DNA of 64,000 nucleotides from Pseudopyrenochaeta lycopersici (GCA_003313425.1 NHZP01000061.1:1-64000), one strand, 5' to 3'; shown: positions 32,851 to 44,945, counted from the stretch's first letter. Translations and numbers: made by a program. The notes: generated by a model from the sequence alone, not told the origin.

Positions 32851-32895
32851 AGGGAAAACACCTTACAAAATTTCTTTTGAGGGAAAACACCTTAC
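32838..32895. repeat. Two perfect 29-bp tandem repeats
   Basis: AAAATTTCTTTTGAGGG and its continuation to CCTTAC occur twice back to back (32838-32866, 32867-32895), followed by a partial third start. The repeat lies between the folded leader and the gene. It is specific to this unit type and recurs at 54901-54958. Confidence 0.9.
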
Positions 32896-33041
32896 AAAAA
32901 TTCCATGGCAGCACAATGTGGTACATCCAGACACTCCGTACAACACAGAACACAGTGACTACAGAACAACAATCTATTCGTCTCCTAAAACGCAAGTCCC
33001 TATAGTACATTAACAACCGTAAATCAAGAATACAGATGTAT

Positions 33042-33796
33042 CTAGTCTGCTCCACCTTCCACAGCCTCCGCCGTTTGTAAATGCGCTGCAACAACCTTAC
33101 GGTCCACGCGCAGGGTGTGACAGGGACCACAGTCACACAAATCATCCTTACTGTGCCGGGAACCCCGTTTGGCTTTGCCTTTTCCAAGCCACATATGTCG
33201 CAAAGAACACCTTGCACCAGGCGACAAACTGGAAATCGTACCATCGCCGTGTGAGGTAGGTTCGACCACACGAACCATACACACTTCCACCTGCATACCG
33301 TCCTTGAAGTGAACATAACACAGCTCGTTTTGCGGACCCACGCATATTTGATGCTTATACTGGCTGCACCTACCAGTACGCCCACTCTTCGTGAACACCG
33401 TGCACTACATCGCCATGTTAGCTTTCCTAACCATACAGTCGAAAAGTTTGCCCCCACTGCTCTGTCACTAGAGGCAAAAGACATCACTACCTTCTCCAAG
33501 TCGCAAAGAAACGGCTCTTTGCCGACATACTTCATCATATCACTGTGCTCCTGCAAATGTCTCTCCCGCAGCTCACGCCTAGCGGGGCCAGCCTTCCGCG
33601 GCAACACAGCCGTGTTGTTGTGCTTGCCGACATGCCTACGACAGGCAACACCTCTACGTTTGCCATCCAACGGTTTGCGGAACAAGTCGCTCCACGCCAA
33701 CACATTACCATGACGACTAGAGGTGCCCACATCGCATCCACTATACATTGCATCCGCATCGTCCCGCATGTCCTTCTTGGAGGAGCGCTGATTCAT
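33042..33796 (-). CDS. Basic Cys/His-rich spliced protein, copy 1 of 2
   Basis: Exon 1 is 33796-33458 (MNQRSSKKD) and exon 2 is 33404-33042; 233 residues. The proposed 53-nt intron runs from GTGGGG to ATGTAG with a GCTAACAT branch and joins in phase 0. Reading on without splicing gives a long tail of unlikely composition. Exon 1 is very basic (DGKRRGVACRRHVGKHN). Exon 2 has CYVHFKDGMQVEVC and near its end RHSKDDLCDCGPCH, a possible metal site (H-x5-CxC-x3-H). This recalls the W-x7-H-x3-CxC-x5-H motif of gyrovirus/anellovirus VP2-type proteins, but spacings differ, so I do not assign it. A short upstream ATG (33834) is followed by a GTAGGT donor. TATA-like TTATTATAT at 33909-33918. Confidence 0.6.
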
Positions 33797-33979
33797 GCTA
33801 CGCAAAAAGACAGTACCTACCAGTGCAACTCCATGCACACGCGGCAAGACAATCCGCGAGAAGGAAAAAGGAGAATAAGAAAGAGAGGGACGGGGAGCCC
33901 CCTCCCCTCTTATTATATGCCGCACCTCCATGTCGCCATGTGACTTTTGCCCACTTTCCTTGTGTAGTGCCAAGAGCAC

Positions 33980-34423
33980 CTAGTCCCTAGTTGGCAGTGT
34001 GGTGCCCATTCCATGCTGTCTATGTTCATAGACCAATCAGATAGATAATCTGAGAAGTGTGGCAACACAATGATCCGATGATCATCACGCACAGTCCGTG
34101 CGTTGTGTTACTTACAAGGGGCAGCGCCTCTAAACTAATTCTAGTTTAACCCTTCGGTATTCGTTCCACTCACAGGCTCTGCTTAGAGGTAAAGCCGTCG
34201 TGGTCCCGAGCGCAAGGCTCTCGACCACTTGACAACTTTCTAGTGAAAGGAATCATATATAGCACTCGAAAGTTGTCGGAGGGGGCCCGTGCCCCAACAT
34301 GACCCATGTCTGCGCTCCCCGCGCCACAGCTAACGTGACCCTGCGTGACTGTCAGCCACAGGGAAATTGGACTTAGCCAATTTTTCTGCAGATTCGATGT
34401 TCCATCTGAAGGGCTCCCACCCT
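33980..34423 (+). repeat. Junction block 22 (core 34233-34261), short-arm form
   Basis: CTAG hairpin 33980-33990. TAAACTA-attc-TAGTTTA, C-CTTCG-G and GAGC-GCAAG-GCTC. Post-core GCACTCGAAAGTTG as at all type C units. Terminal hairpin 34409-34423. Confidence 0.8.
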
Positions 34424-34670
34424 CGATGACTAAGCTCGGCGTCACAAACCCTCTATTATTCTACTCCTATAAAATATACTCAGTATACATTGCTCTACCC
34501 AACTCCTATTTTTTTCAGTTTGAAAGAAAAGAAAACTAAAAACATAATGCATACAAGTACTTACTTTTAATTCGTAACCCACTGTTTAGAATAACTCTAC
34601 AACAGCAACCTTACCAAAAGAACTACACTTAACGTCATAACTGTACTCTCTTGCATAACAAGAGTACAGA

Positions 34671-35465
34671 CTACAACCTAGAGCGTCCGCAACTAAGCCA
34701 AGGGAGATTAGAAGGCTTTACAACACCGGCTCCGTCACTGAGCCCAGTAAACCACCTATTCTCTCCGCCTAAACGTATCCCACTAAACGTATCACAACGA
34801 GTAAAACGTGGCTGCCCTTCATACAGCAGTCCACAGTCATCACACTCCATAGTCCAGGTGCACCCGCATCCAACGCTACTGGAAAATCGCCCTTGATCAA
34901 GTGCGTCAAAGAGCGTATCGACCTCCTCCGCCTGCACGAGGTCTCCACGCCGTGTATGAAGATGGCACAGCAAACTGCGCGCCAACACATCCAATGTCTC
35001 TACTGACAGCTCTGCAAAGACAACCATACTACGTACAGTAAAGTCCCTCAACAAACTCACCTTCCAGATGAGAAGTGCCTGCCTAGGAACACTACGTGCA
35101 CACAGTTCCTTATAAGCGTTTAAACACCCCGTGTGCTGTTCCTCCACACACTGGGTAGGAAGGCATCCGCTCTCCTTGGTGATCCACCAAGATACAACCC
35201 CATTGAACTTCACATCACACGTGACCGACGCGCCGCACTCCGCCAACGCTACTACTCTGTCAGTTGGGGGACCTCCCCCTAACTAGAAGAAAGGAAGTAT
35301 CCACTTACTGTGAATGTGCCTCCGCACCCACTCCATGTGATTGTCAGATGGTGACAATACACGAACAGTAGCCCCTTCAACAAGGCTGTCCAGCCAACTT
35401 CGTACGTGGACACCCAGTACACCAACGTCCATAACCGCGTTACTGCCTCCAGCGTGTGACTCCAT
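34671..35465 (-). CDS. Type C TKESG-family protein (copy 2 of 5)
   Basis: Appears identical to 7794-8588, shifted by 26877 bp. Exon 1 is 35465-35309 and exon 2 is 35248-34671. It follows the Cys/His unit, a pairing repeated at 54718-57878, so this two-unit block may have been duplicated together. Confidence 0.8.
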
Positions 35466-35567
35466 CACAGTATCGTAAAAGAAGTGTTCTATAAAAACAC
35501 ACTCCGTAGCAACAGATTCTCTGTTATTATATATAGGCATATCCATCCTGTTCTTTGCCAAGACACG

Positions 35568-36006
35568 CTAGTCCCTAGAGAGCAGCGGACTGCCTAGTCC
35601 CTACGTCCATATTCATAGACCAATCAAATGATTGATTGATAAAAAGAGTGGCAACCCATGGTCATCTGACTCACATATCCATGTCATGCTTTGCTTACCG
35701 GGGTCTCTTGCCCTAAACCCCAGGTGGTTTAACGCTTCGCTGTTCCCTCCAGTCACGGCCAGAGCTTAGAGTAAAGCCGTCGTGGTCCCGAGCGCAAGGC
35801 TCCTGACCACTTGACAACTTTCTAGTGAAAGGAATCATATATAGGCTGCGCCACACTAGAAAGTTGGTCAGCATAGCCACAGTGACCTCCGCCCCACCAA
35901 CAACTTGGTGGAGAATATGTACCCCCAAATGACGCTAAACTGCGCACAGGGCAATTGACAACTTTTTTTTTGCGCCACACTGTGTCGTACTTAGCCAAAA
36001 TTTCTT
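35568..36006 (+). repeat. Junction block 23 (core 35815-35843)
   Basis: Same as block 6 up to the core, then core arm GGC-TGC-GCC and a second-class leader in which CCACCAA-caac-TTGGTGG replaces the CACCCA/TGGGTG hairpin, a compensated change. T-tract near 35963-35971. Confidence 0.8.
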
Positions 36007-36013
36007 TCCTGTC

Positions 36014-36292
36014 CTAACCTGTTCGACCAACAAATATACAATATTTTCGGCTGTCGTGAAACAATTTCCGTAAAATAAATTCGTTCCTACTCTCCCAAAA
36101 ACTGTCTCCGCATAGATGTTCCATCAATGCCATACAAACCACCTTAACGCGGGGCCGACAGAGGTATATAATCACAACAGAGGATCTGTGTCCAATCCCC
36201 ACATAACATTCCATGCACAGACTGATCATCCCACCCTGTAACACAATGTACACATACGTGAATCTTCTAAAGTATTGTACATTAACAGACAT
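36014..36292 (-). CDS. Possible small ORF downstream of type N
   Basis: An ATG-initiated frame of 92 codons (MSVNVQYFRRF) on the gene strand, 34 bases past the type N stop. It has no family motifs and fills the place where relatives encode the SDAVG region. It could be a cryptic downstream exon, or chance. I see no promoter of its own. Confidence 0.25.
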   Translation of the reverse strand: MSVNVQYFRRFTYVYIVLQGGMISLCMECYVGIGHRSSVVIIYLCRPRVKVVCMALMEHLCGDSFWESRNEFILRKLFHDSRKYCIFVGRTG

Positions 36293-36326
36293 AACTAAAC
36301 CTACTTAGGTACCCTTCCTAGGGACG

Positions 36327-36950
36327 TCAACCGTTTCCCATTCTCAGTACGCACCCGCAGTCGTCGCGCATTAGAGGCACAGCACTAGCTGAGGTGCTAC
36401 CCCCACGAGATGCAATCGTAGCACTCACCAAACAACTGGTCCAAACTAAACGGACCAGCTCCACCGCGGCGTTGGCATCCACCACGAACGCACTAATACG
36501 ATGCATGGATGGTAAGAAGTGTTGCACCAACACATCAAGCCGTTCAACCGACAACGGCCCGAACATGGCTACGCGATGTACCATTCTGGTACCTGTCAAA
36601 GGGACCCCCACACGGTAAACAAGATGAGGACATCGACTACCGCGACGTCTAACACTGAAGCCATCATAGGTTTGCACATATTCCACCTCATGCTCTTCGG
36701 TCTCTGCATCTCCACGAGTATCCTTCGTAAACGACCACGATACACCTCTACCGACGGCCGCGTAACAAACGACAGAAATCCCTTGCTCCACAAGCTCTAC
36801 ATCCACTGTTAGTCGAGAGTCCCCCAACTTTCTGGTGAAAGGAAGTATCCACTTACCGTCCATGTGCCTCCGCACCCACTCTATCTGAGCTGCACTCCCT
36901 GCAAGCGCTTCGCAAAGAACACCACTTTCTGACATGTCTACCGACAACAT
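36327..36950 (-). CDS. Type N family protein, truncated C-terminus
   Basis: Exon 1 is 36950-36857 (31 codons, the shortest) and exon 2 is 36796-36327; 187 residues if spliced. The 60-nt intron (GTAAGT to GATGTAG) is in frame and open, so unspliced RNA would encode 20 more residues. TKESG is degenerate (WSFTKDTRG), LVEQGISVVC and the LSVERLDVLVQHFLP helix are clear, and the protein stops shortly after a single DCGC. The SDAVG and WLSC segments are missing. TATA box at 37084-37091. Confidence 0.65.
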   Translation of the reverse strand: MLSVDMSESGVLCEALAGSAAQIEWVRRHMDGKWILPFTRKLGDSRLTVDVELVEQGISVVCYAAVGRGVSWSFTKDTRGDAETEEHEVEYVQTYDGFSVRRRGSRCPHLVYRVGVPLTGTRMVHRVAMFGPLSVERLDVLVQHFLPSMHRISAFVVDANAAVELVRLVWTSCLVSATIASRGGSTSASAVPLMRDDCGCVLRMGNG

Positions 36951-37133
36951 CAAACCTCTTTACCAAGAGCGCCCACTCCGTTAACGAATTGTATTCTACA
37001 ATCGGCCTACGCCTCAGGTAACACAGGTACAAAATCCCTACTCATATATCCCACAATCCGTGGAAAGAGGGGACGCCCTCTCTTTATATATGTCAGTCTG
37101 TCTCTCCCAGACCCTTGGCCCCACCAAGTTGAA

Positions 37134-37573
37134 CTAGTCCCTACTGGGCAATATACTGCCTAGTCCCTGTGTCTATCTACATAGCCCAATCAGAAAGCTG
37201 ATTGAGAGAAAAGTGGGCAACCCTGCGGTCATCTGACCCACACGGTCCGTGCTGCGTGTTGCTTACCGGGGTCTTTACCTCTAAACTACTTGTAGTTTAA
37301 CACTTCGTTACTCCCTCCAGTCGCAGGCAAAGCTTAGGGTAAAGCCGTCGTGGTCCCGAGCGCAAGGCTCCTGACCACTTGACAACTTTCTAGTGAAAGG
37401 AATCATATATAGCACTCGAAAGTTGTCGGAGGGGGCCCGTGCCCCAACATGACCCATGTCTGCGCTCCCCGCGCCACAGCTAACGTGACCCTGCGTGACT
37501 GTCAGCCACAGGGAAATTGGACTTAGCCAATTTTTCTGCAGATTCGATGTTCCATCTGAAGGGCTCCCACCCT
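37134..37573 (+). repeat. Junction block 24 (core 37383-37411), short-arm form
   Basis: Imperfect first hairpin. TAAACTAC-tt-GTAGTTTA and A-CTTCG-T. Post-core GCACTCGAAAGTTG. Terminal hairpin 37559-37573. Confidence 0.78.
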
Positions 37574-37820
37574 CGATGACTAAGCTCGGCGTCACAAACC
37601 CTCTATTATTCTACTCCTATAAAATATACTCAGTATACATTGCTCTACCCAACTCCTATTTTTTTCAGTTTGAAAGAAAAGAAAACTAAAAACATAATGC
37701 ATACAAGTACTTACTTTTAATTCGTAACCCACTGTTTAGAATAACTCTACAACAGCAACCTTACCAAAAGAACTACACTTAACGTCATAACTGTACTCTC
37801 TTGCATAACAAGAGTACAGA

Positions 37821-38615
37821 CTACAACCTAGAGCGTCCGCAACTAAGCCAAGGGAGATTAGAAGGCTTTACAACACCGGCTCCGTCACTGAGCCCAGTAA
37901 ACCACCTATTCTCTCCGCCTAAACGTATCCCACTAAACGTATCACAACGAGTAAAACGTGGCTGCCCTTCATACAGCAGTCCACAGTCATCACACTCCAT
38001 AGTCCAGGTGCACCCGCATCCAACGCTACTGGAAAATCGCCCTTGATCAAGTGCGTCAAAGAGCGTATCGACCTCCTCCGCCTGCACGAGGTCTCCACGC
38101 CGTGTATGAAGATGGCACAGCAAACTGCGCGCCAACACATCCAATGTCTCTACTGACAGCTCTGCAAAGACAACCATACTACGTACAGTAAAGTCCCTCA
38201 ACAAACTCACCTTCCAGATGAGAAGTGCCTGCCTAGGAACACTACGTGCACACAGTTCCTTATAAGCGTTTAAACACCCCGTGTGCTGTTCCTCCACACA
38301 CTGGGTAGGAAGGCATCCGCTCTCCTTGGTGATCCACCAAGATACAACCCCATTGAACTTCACATCACACGTGACCGACGCGCCGCACTCCGCCAACGCT
38401 ACTACTCTGTCAGTTGGGGGACCTCCCCCTAACTAGAAGAAAGGAAGTATCCACTTACTGTGAATGTGCCTCCGCACCCACTCCATGTGATTGTCAGATG
38501 GTGACAATACACGAACAGTAGCCCCTTCAACAAGGCTGTCCAGCCAACTTCGTACGTGGACACCCAGTACACCAACGTCCATAACCGCGTTACTGCCTCC
38601 AGCGTGTGACTCCAT
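37821..38615 (-). CDS. Type C TKESG-family protein (copy 3 of 5)
   Basis: Appears identical to 7794-8588, shifted by 30027 bp. Exon 1 is 38615-38459 and exon 2 is 38398-37821. Only the type N unit separates it from copy 2. Confidence 0.8.
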
Positions 38616-38717
38616 CACAGTATCGTAAAAGAAGTGTTCTATAAAAACACACTCCGTAGCAACAGATTCTCTGTTATTATATATAGGCATATCCATCCTG
38701 TTCTTTGCCAAGACACG

Positions 38718-39116
38718 CTAGTCCCTAGAGAGCAGCGGACTGCCTAGTCCCTACGTCCATATTCATAGACCAATCAAATGATTGATTGATAAAAAGAGTG
38801 GCAACCCATGGTCATCTGACTCACATATCCATGTCATGCTTTGCTTACCGGGGTCTCTTGCCCTAAACCCCAGGTGGTTTAACGCTTCGCTGTTCCCTCC
38901 AGTCACGGCCAGAGCTTAGAGTAAAGCCGTCGTGGTCCCGAGCGCAAGGCTCCTGACCACTTGACAACTTTCTAGTGAAAGGAATCATATATAGGCAAAA
39001 CGCCACACTAGAAAGTTGAGTCGGGGTCTGTGCGCACCCCGCACCGCCACACGAAATTGGACATAGCCAATTTTTCGTGAGATTTGATGTTCCATCCTAA
39101 GGGCGTCCACACCCTT
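38718..39116 (+). repeat. Junction block 25 (core 38965-38993)
   Basis: As block 6 up to the core. Core arm GGC-AAAAC-GCC, then a very short leader. T-tract 39071-39075; terminal hairpin 39099-39116. Confidence 0.78.
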
Positions 39117-39399
39117 CATGACGACAGCTCCGCACAACAACTTCTTCGTTCTTTTTTCTTGGCTTCTGTACAGAACCTACATACCATAATTAGTGAATAG
39201 TAGAAAACAATAAAAATCTACTAAAAAAAAATGTGCCTACTATCGTACCTAACAAATATCCACAAACATGTGATACAGTACCACAATCAGCTCAATGCAA
39301 AACAACGTACACAGTCCTATCAAAATTAGATACTGATACTATTACTCTACTGTACTCCATACCTATGCTTACAGGTTAACAAAACTTAAGACTTTCGTC

Positions 39400-40204
39400 T
39401 CAAAACGCTGGACAATCGCAACTCAGCCAGTTCTCTCCGGATGATTGTACTCTACCAACAGCGTCACTGATCCCAGCAAACCACACAGACTTTCCAAACG
39501 GCCATACACCTTGGAATCCATCCAGCTGAAGAAACCTCGGAACCCTCGTCGACGTACATAGTACTGATACGCAAGGCTCACAGATCCCCTCTAGCGTGCA
39601 TCCGCAATCCACGGAAGTACCAAAGTACCCAACGTCTAGCAAGTACAGCAACATCTCCATGCCTACAGCATCTACAACTTGCCGATCTGCCAGTGTAATA
39701 AGCGGCAAGACCCGCCATGCAAGTACATCGAATGTCTCTACCGAGAGCCGAGCAAAAGTAACATGGCTCCGCACCACCCCATCCTGATGGAGCGCCTCCA
39801 CCTTGAGGACCAGGAGCGACTGCCGGGTCCCACCCTCTGCACACAGTTCCTTATAGTCTTCCAGACATGATATATGTCGTTGCTCCGCGCACTGCCGAGG
39901 AGGCTGCCCGCTCTCTTTGGTTACCCACCAGGAACACCTCCCCGACGCATTCATGCTGAGCGTAAGAGACACACCGCGCTCCACCAAAGCTGTCCGTCTA
40001 TCAGTTGGGGAGCCCAACTTCTTCTGTGTTTAGAAAACAAAGACACTGACTGTGCACGTGATCCCTCACAGTCTGATGTTCCATCAGCGTCTCTACAGAC
40101 ACTACGGAAGAACTCCCTTCCTCTAACGCTTCTAAAAGAGATAAGAAGCTTATAGTAGCATTGGCTCCCGCCATAGCACTGCCCTGCCCAGGCTGCGACC
40201 CCAT
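39400..40204 (-). CDS. Type O TKESG-family protein (spliced)
   Basis: Exon 1 is 40204-40051 (MGSQPGQ) and exon 2 is 39989-39400; 247 residues. The 61-nt intron has donor GTCAGT, branch-like AACTGAT and acceptor CGGACAG. Motifs are WWVTKESG, QCAEQRHISC, CGCT followed by CEPC, WFAGISDAVG and WLSC. Its acceptor, one codon-frame away from other AGs, fixed the junction position for the whole family. TATA box at 40271-40277. Confidence 0.8.
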
Positions 40205-40307
40205 CGCACTGTAGTAGAAAACAACTACATAATTGACAACACTCCGTGTGTTGGGAGGAAACCCCTTCTCCTATATACATATCTGACTTGTGCACCGCCA
40301 AGAGCAC

Positions 40308-40720
40308 CTAGTCCCTAGGGAGCGAGAAAACGCATACTCCCTGTGTCTACAGCCATAGACCAATTAGATCAAAGATCTTGTGAGGCACAGCAATCGTCAG
40401 ATGACTCACGCTCCACGTGATGCCGTGCTTACTAGTGCTTATGCCTACACTCTAAAGAGTTTAACACTCCGTTGCGATCTCCAATCGCAGGCAAAGCTTA
40501 CAGGTAAAGTGTCGAGGGTCTCCAGCGCAAGGCTGGTGACCACTTGACAACTTTCTAGTGAAAGGAATCATATATAGGCTGCGCCACACTAGAAAAGTTG
40601 AGGAGTGGCTGAAAATTTTTTTCAGCTCCCCCAACACGTGACTTCCAGCCACAACAAAAATGAACTTAGCCATTTTTTCGAGAGGTCTGATGTTCCATCC
40701 CAGGGCGTCCACACACCCTT
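40308..40720 (+). repeat. Junction block 26 (core 40548-40576)
   Basis: CTAG hairpin 40308-40318. ACTCT-aa-AGAGT; GCGAT-ctcca-ATCGC; CCAGC-GCAAG-GCTGG. Core arm GGC-TGC-GCC. GCTGAAAA/TTTTCAGC leader. Middle hairpins resemble those before core 2604. Confidence 0.8.
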
Positions 40721-40996
40721 AACAATATTGCAAGGCAATACAAAAATCCCTTATTTGTTTCGAAGACCTAACCATTACGACATTAGCTTTTTCTTCTACA
40801 ATTTGAGAATACTATTCTGCTCCCTACAGAATTTACATACCTAAACCCGCATACACAGAGAATATGTGTCAACACGCTTCACGATACCACCACCGATTCG
40901 GAAATAAAACAAAGCCTGTTTCTCCACAATCAATTACCATCAGTAATAGCCCTCCTAACTACTAGTCCATGTTCCTCAATAACGAACTACATTGAC

Positions 40997-41788
40997 TCAC
41001 TTAAGGGATAAATCGCAACTCATCCAGTTCACTGAATACGGCTGTAATAGTCCCACAGCATGACTAATGCCAGCAAACCAAACGGATTCCCCGAACGGCC
41101 ATACTCCAGAAAATCCATTCAACAAAAGAAACCTTGGCGACATACGCTGTACTGATGCACAACGCCTACAAATTCCATGTAGTCTGCATGCGCACTTCAC
41201 AGATGTAGAAAAGCCACCTAGTGACAAAGTATCAAACAGTGCCTCCACAACTACAGCATCCGCCGTATGACCATCAGGTGATCGTGTTACAAGAGGTAGA
41301 ATACGCTCCACAAGCACATCCAATGCCTCTACCGAGAGTTGAGCAAAAGCAACTAAGCTCCGCACCTCCCCATCCTGGGCTACGTCAACTTTCAGCACAA
41401 GAACCGACTGCCGAGTGGCCCCCTGGGCATAGAACTCATTGAACTCATCGAGACACTCCGTGTGTGGTCCATCCCATATACACTCGCGAGGGAGATATCC
41501 ACTCTCCCTGGTAAGCCACCAATAGGGTTCGCTATCCAGACCCGAATAGCAAGTCACTGACACAGCTTGCTCCACCAGCTCTACAACTCTATTAGTTAGC
41601 GTTCTAACTAACTAAGTAGCAAAGAACAGTACAAACGTACTACCAATGTGCCTCCGCGCCCATTGCAGATTGGTAGCTGTCCCCGCAAAGGGATTCCCCT
41701 TGCAACCAGACACAAGCTTGTCAAGGGATGGCATACGACTATCGTCTATAGCCCACAACTCCATAAGCTTCCCAGGTTGCGATACCAT
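40997..41788 (-). CDS. Type P TKESG-family protein (spliced)
   Basis: Exon 1 is 41788-41644 (MVSQPGK) and exon 2 is 41580-40997; 242 residues. The 63-nt intron has donor GTAGTA, weaker than in relatives, a CTAACTAA branch and acceptor GTTGTAG. Motifs are WWLTRESG (Lys to Arg), ECIWDGPHTEC (one residue longer than usual), CACR followed by CRRC, WFAGISHAVG and WMSC. The TATA element is weak (GTTATAG, 41838-41844). Confidence 0.78.
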
Positions 41789-41875
41789 CGCAATGTAGGT
41801 GTAAAACATATCCATGCAAACAGCTCCTCTGTTCGTGTTATAGATCGATAACCATGCTGTCTTTGCCAAGAAAAA

Positions 41876-42331
41876 CTACTCCATAGTACACAGAGGGCTG
41901 CCCATTCCATGAGGTTATGTCCATAGCCCAATCAGAATCCTGATTGAAAAAAGAGTGGGCACAGCAAGGTCAAGTGACCCGCACCGTCCGTGCTCTGCTC
42001 TGCTTAGTAAGTGCAGCGCCCCTAGCCTATAAGTAGTCTAACCCTTCGGTATTCGTTCCACTCATGGGCTCTGCTTACAGGTAAAGTTGCAAGGGCTGGC
42101 AGCACGAGGCTGCCGACCACTTGCTCAACTTTCTAGTGAAAGGAATCATATATAGGCAAAACGCCACACTAGAAAGTTGTCGGAGGGGCCCGTGCCCCAT
42201 CACAACCCATGTCTGCGCTCCCCGCGCCACACCCAACGTGACCCAACGTGACTGTCAGCCACACACAAAATGGACTTACGCATTTTTTCTTGGAGAAGAT
42301 TCGATGTTCCATCTGAAGGGCTCACACCCTT
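41876..42331 (+). repeat. Junction block 27 (core 42126-42154), CTCAAC variant
   Basis: First hairpin CTA-CTCCA-TAG. C-CTTCG-G and GGCAGC-ACGAG-GCTGCC. CTTGC-TCAACTTT paired with AAAGTTG-CAAG. Core arm GGC-AAAAC-GCC. Terminal hairpin 42316-42331. Confidence 0.8.
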
Positions 42332-42361
42332 AACAATATAGCTCCGTACCACTCCAGTACA

Positions 42362-43280
42362 TTACTCCTCGTCATACTCCCGCTCTTCCAAACACAACAT
42401 TCGCACCCTATTGCACATCAACCAAGGAAGACCATCGCCCATTGTCCCAATAGCATCTGTAACACATCCATGCCCAGGTTGTCCCTTAAAAGGCTTACAA
42501 TAGTACCTATCCCTCAACACAAACCTGCGTTGGACAGCTGGCTTATCAAGACATGCGCGACAAACAACACTGGCACTGCAACCGCAATCCAGTTCACCTG
42601 AATAGAGGCCTCCCTCCAGTAAATAGAACATATTAAGTCCTTCCCACTGAAGGTTCCCTTGACACAGCTTGACAATGTCAGGGCAAATCCTACGCTGCAA
42701 TACAATCAATGCATCCACACTAAGATCCGCAGACGTAGCTACCGTTGCCGATTCGCCGTACTCACGATTAAACGTAAAAACAAGGGCCACAACCGGCCGC
42801 GGCGTTACCACACCTTCATCAATAACGGGTTGAGCAGGATGCCACGACACTCCCTCACCATTCGGACAACACGGAGGGACTTTGCCACTTTCCTTCGTGA
42901 GCCACCACTCCAAAGATAAAGACTCTTCTGTAGAGACTTTGCACGTAATCGAGACAGAGCGCTCCATGAATACTACTTCCTAGTTAGCTCTGCACTATGC
43001 ATACTCCATGCATAACCAATGAAAGGAGACGCATACAGCGTGTAAGATCTGTAAGTACAGACAACTCCATCTCAGTTCCTTCGAAAGGTGCTAAGGGAAC
43101 TCCCGTAGGCTGACTCTGCAGCCAGACCCTACAAAATGACTCTCTCCAGAACATCATCCGGGACACAATGTCCACCAGCTCTGAAAACGTCGACCCTGCG
43201 ACAAGTGACTCCATCACCATAAGCCATACATCCCGAGAGAGGCCTCCGCCATGCTCCGCCATATACTCGAAGAAACCCAT
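42362..43280 (-). CDS. Type M divergent family protein (copy 2 of 2)
   Basis: Appears identical to 31300-32218, shifted by 11062 bp. Exon 1 is 43280-43037 and exon 2 is 42972-42362. Its neighbours differ: type P to the left and type Q to the right. Confidence 0.75.
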
Positions 43281-43466
43281 CCGGGTACGCTACGCGAAAA
43301 AGGATTAAAAAAAGTTAAACAATATAGAGCAGTCCCTCTATGACAATTGTAGCTACCACTACAAAAAGAAAAGCACAAAGTCCCTTACAAGAGTGAAGCA
43401 CATCCGTGAACACAGCTCCCCTGTTGTAGTTATATAGATATCTACCATAGATGCTGCCAAGCGAAA

Positions 43467-43903
43467 CTACTCTATAGCAGGCAGACAACTGCCCACTCCA
43501 TGCTGTCTATGTTCATAGACCAATCAAAAGCCTGATTGAAATAAAATGCGGCACAGCAGGGTCAGATGACCCGCACCGTCCGTGCTTCGGCTTGCTTACA
43601 GGGGTCTTTACCTCTAAACCCCAAGTGGTTTAACACTTCGTTACTCGCTCCACTCGCAGGCAAAGCTTAGAGTAAAGTGTCAGGGGTCAAGGAGCGCAAG
43701 GCTCCTGACCACTTGACAACTTTCTAGTGAAAGGAATCATATATAGGCTGCGCCACACTAGAAAAGTTGTCAGGGAGGCCCGTGCCCCCCCATGTGCCAC
43801 ATCTCCATGTGACTCTGCATGGCCCTCCAGCCACAGGGAAATTGGACTTAGCCAAAATTTCTTGAGAGATTTGATGTTCCATCCCAAGGGCGCCCACACC
43901 CTT
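43467..43903 (+). repeat. Junction block 28 (core 43717-43745)
   Basis: As block 21 up to the core, then core arm GGC-TGC-GCC and a first-class leader with CACAT-ctcc-ATGTG. Terminal hairpin 43886-43903. Confidence 0.8.
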
Positions 43904-44158
43904 AACAATGAAGCTCCGCACCACGATTTCTTCGTTTCCAGAAGAGCCCTACCATTACTAAATCAGTCCTATTTTCTAATACGAAAAAAAAGTAAAATAC
44001 AATAAACATACCTATTCTCCTACACAAATAGGCTATACTATACCATAGAGCTTTATGATACTAACGTATTATAAAAAGCACAAAGTCAGCATGTACTCTG
44101 TCTCAAAGACTATAGCATTACCAATGCCATTCCATAAGGCAAACAAACTACATCGTGG

Positions 44159-44945
44159 TTACGACCATCCACGACAGGAGAGCCAGTCCTCTCCTGACGG
44201 TTGTACTATTCCTACTGCATCGCTGAGTCCACCAAACCAACATGTCCTTGACGACCGCCATAAACGGTAGAATCGGTCTAGACGAACAAACCTTGGTGAT
44301 GTATGGGATAAAAACCCACAAGGCTCACACCTACTTTTAACAGTACACGCGCAGTCGACCCGCGTACTATACCACCCTTCCTCTAAAACGTAGAACAATC
44401 TACGTACCGTAACAGAAGAAGCATCCGCAGCTTGCCCACTAGGCAATGCAAGAAGAGGGATAACGCGCTCCACCAGCACATCCAGTGCCTCTAACGAGAG
44501 CTGCGCAAACGCAACATAGCTCCACACCACGCCCCTAACCAACGTATCCACCTTGAAGACCAGGAGAGACTGCCGGGTGGTACCCTGTGCACAGAGTTCT
44601 TTATAGTCCTCCAGACAAAACCGGTGCTTCTGAGAAATACACTGTCGAGGGAGCTGCCCGCTCTCCTTGGTCAACCACGCGGATTGTCTCCCCGACACAT
44701 CGAGATAGAGAGTAAGAGAAACGCAGTGTCCCACCAGCTCTGTGACGATATCAGTTGGGAGGGGATACCCAACCTGAGAAAAGAAGTACATACTTACGTT
44801 GAACGTGCCTCCGCACCCATTGAAGATTGTTGGCTGTCCCAGGAAAGGGCTCCCCCTTCTCGCCAGGCAAGAGCGTATCTACTGCTAACAAGCGACTATC
44901 ATCCATAGCCTCTATGGGAGCACCCTGTCCCTGTAGCGACTCCAT
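44159..44945 (-). CDS. Type Q TKESG-family protein (spliced)
   Basis: Exon 1 is 44945-44798 (MESLQGQ) and exon 2 is 44739-44159; 242 residues. The 58-nt intron has donor GTAAGT, branch-like AACTGAT and acceptor GTCACAG. Motifs are AWLTKESG, QCISQKHRFC, CACT followed by CEPC, WFGGLSDAVG and WLSC. TATA box at 45001-45009 with an AACAG/CTGTT repeat. Donor-like TAG|GTATGT about 150 bp past the stop. Confidence 0.8.

Noticed and set aside
33120..33200. Assignment of the Cys/His protein as a gyrovirus/anellovirus VP2
   Set aside because: The motif spacing (W-x11-H-x5-CxC-x3-H) does not match W-x7-H-x3-CxC-x5-H. Kept only as a resemblance.
32777..33979. Single minus-strand ORF of 400 codons
   Set aside because: Its start lies upstream of the TATA box and its second half is Arg/Cys-rich and implausible. 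A 53-nt intron leads instead into the neighbouring frame ending at 33042.
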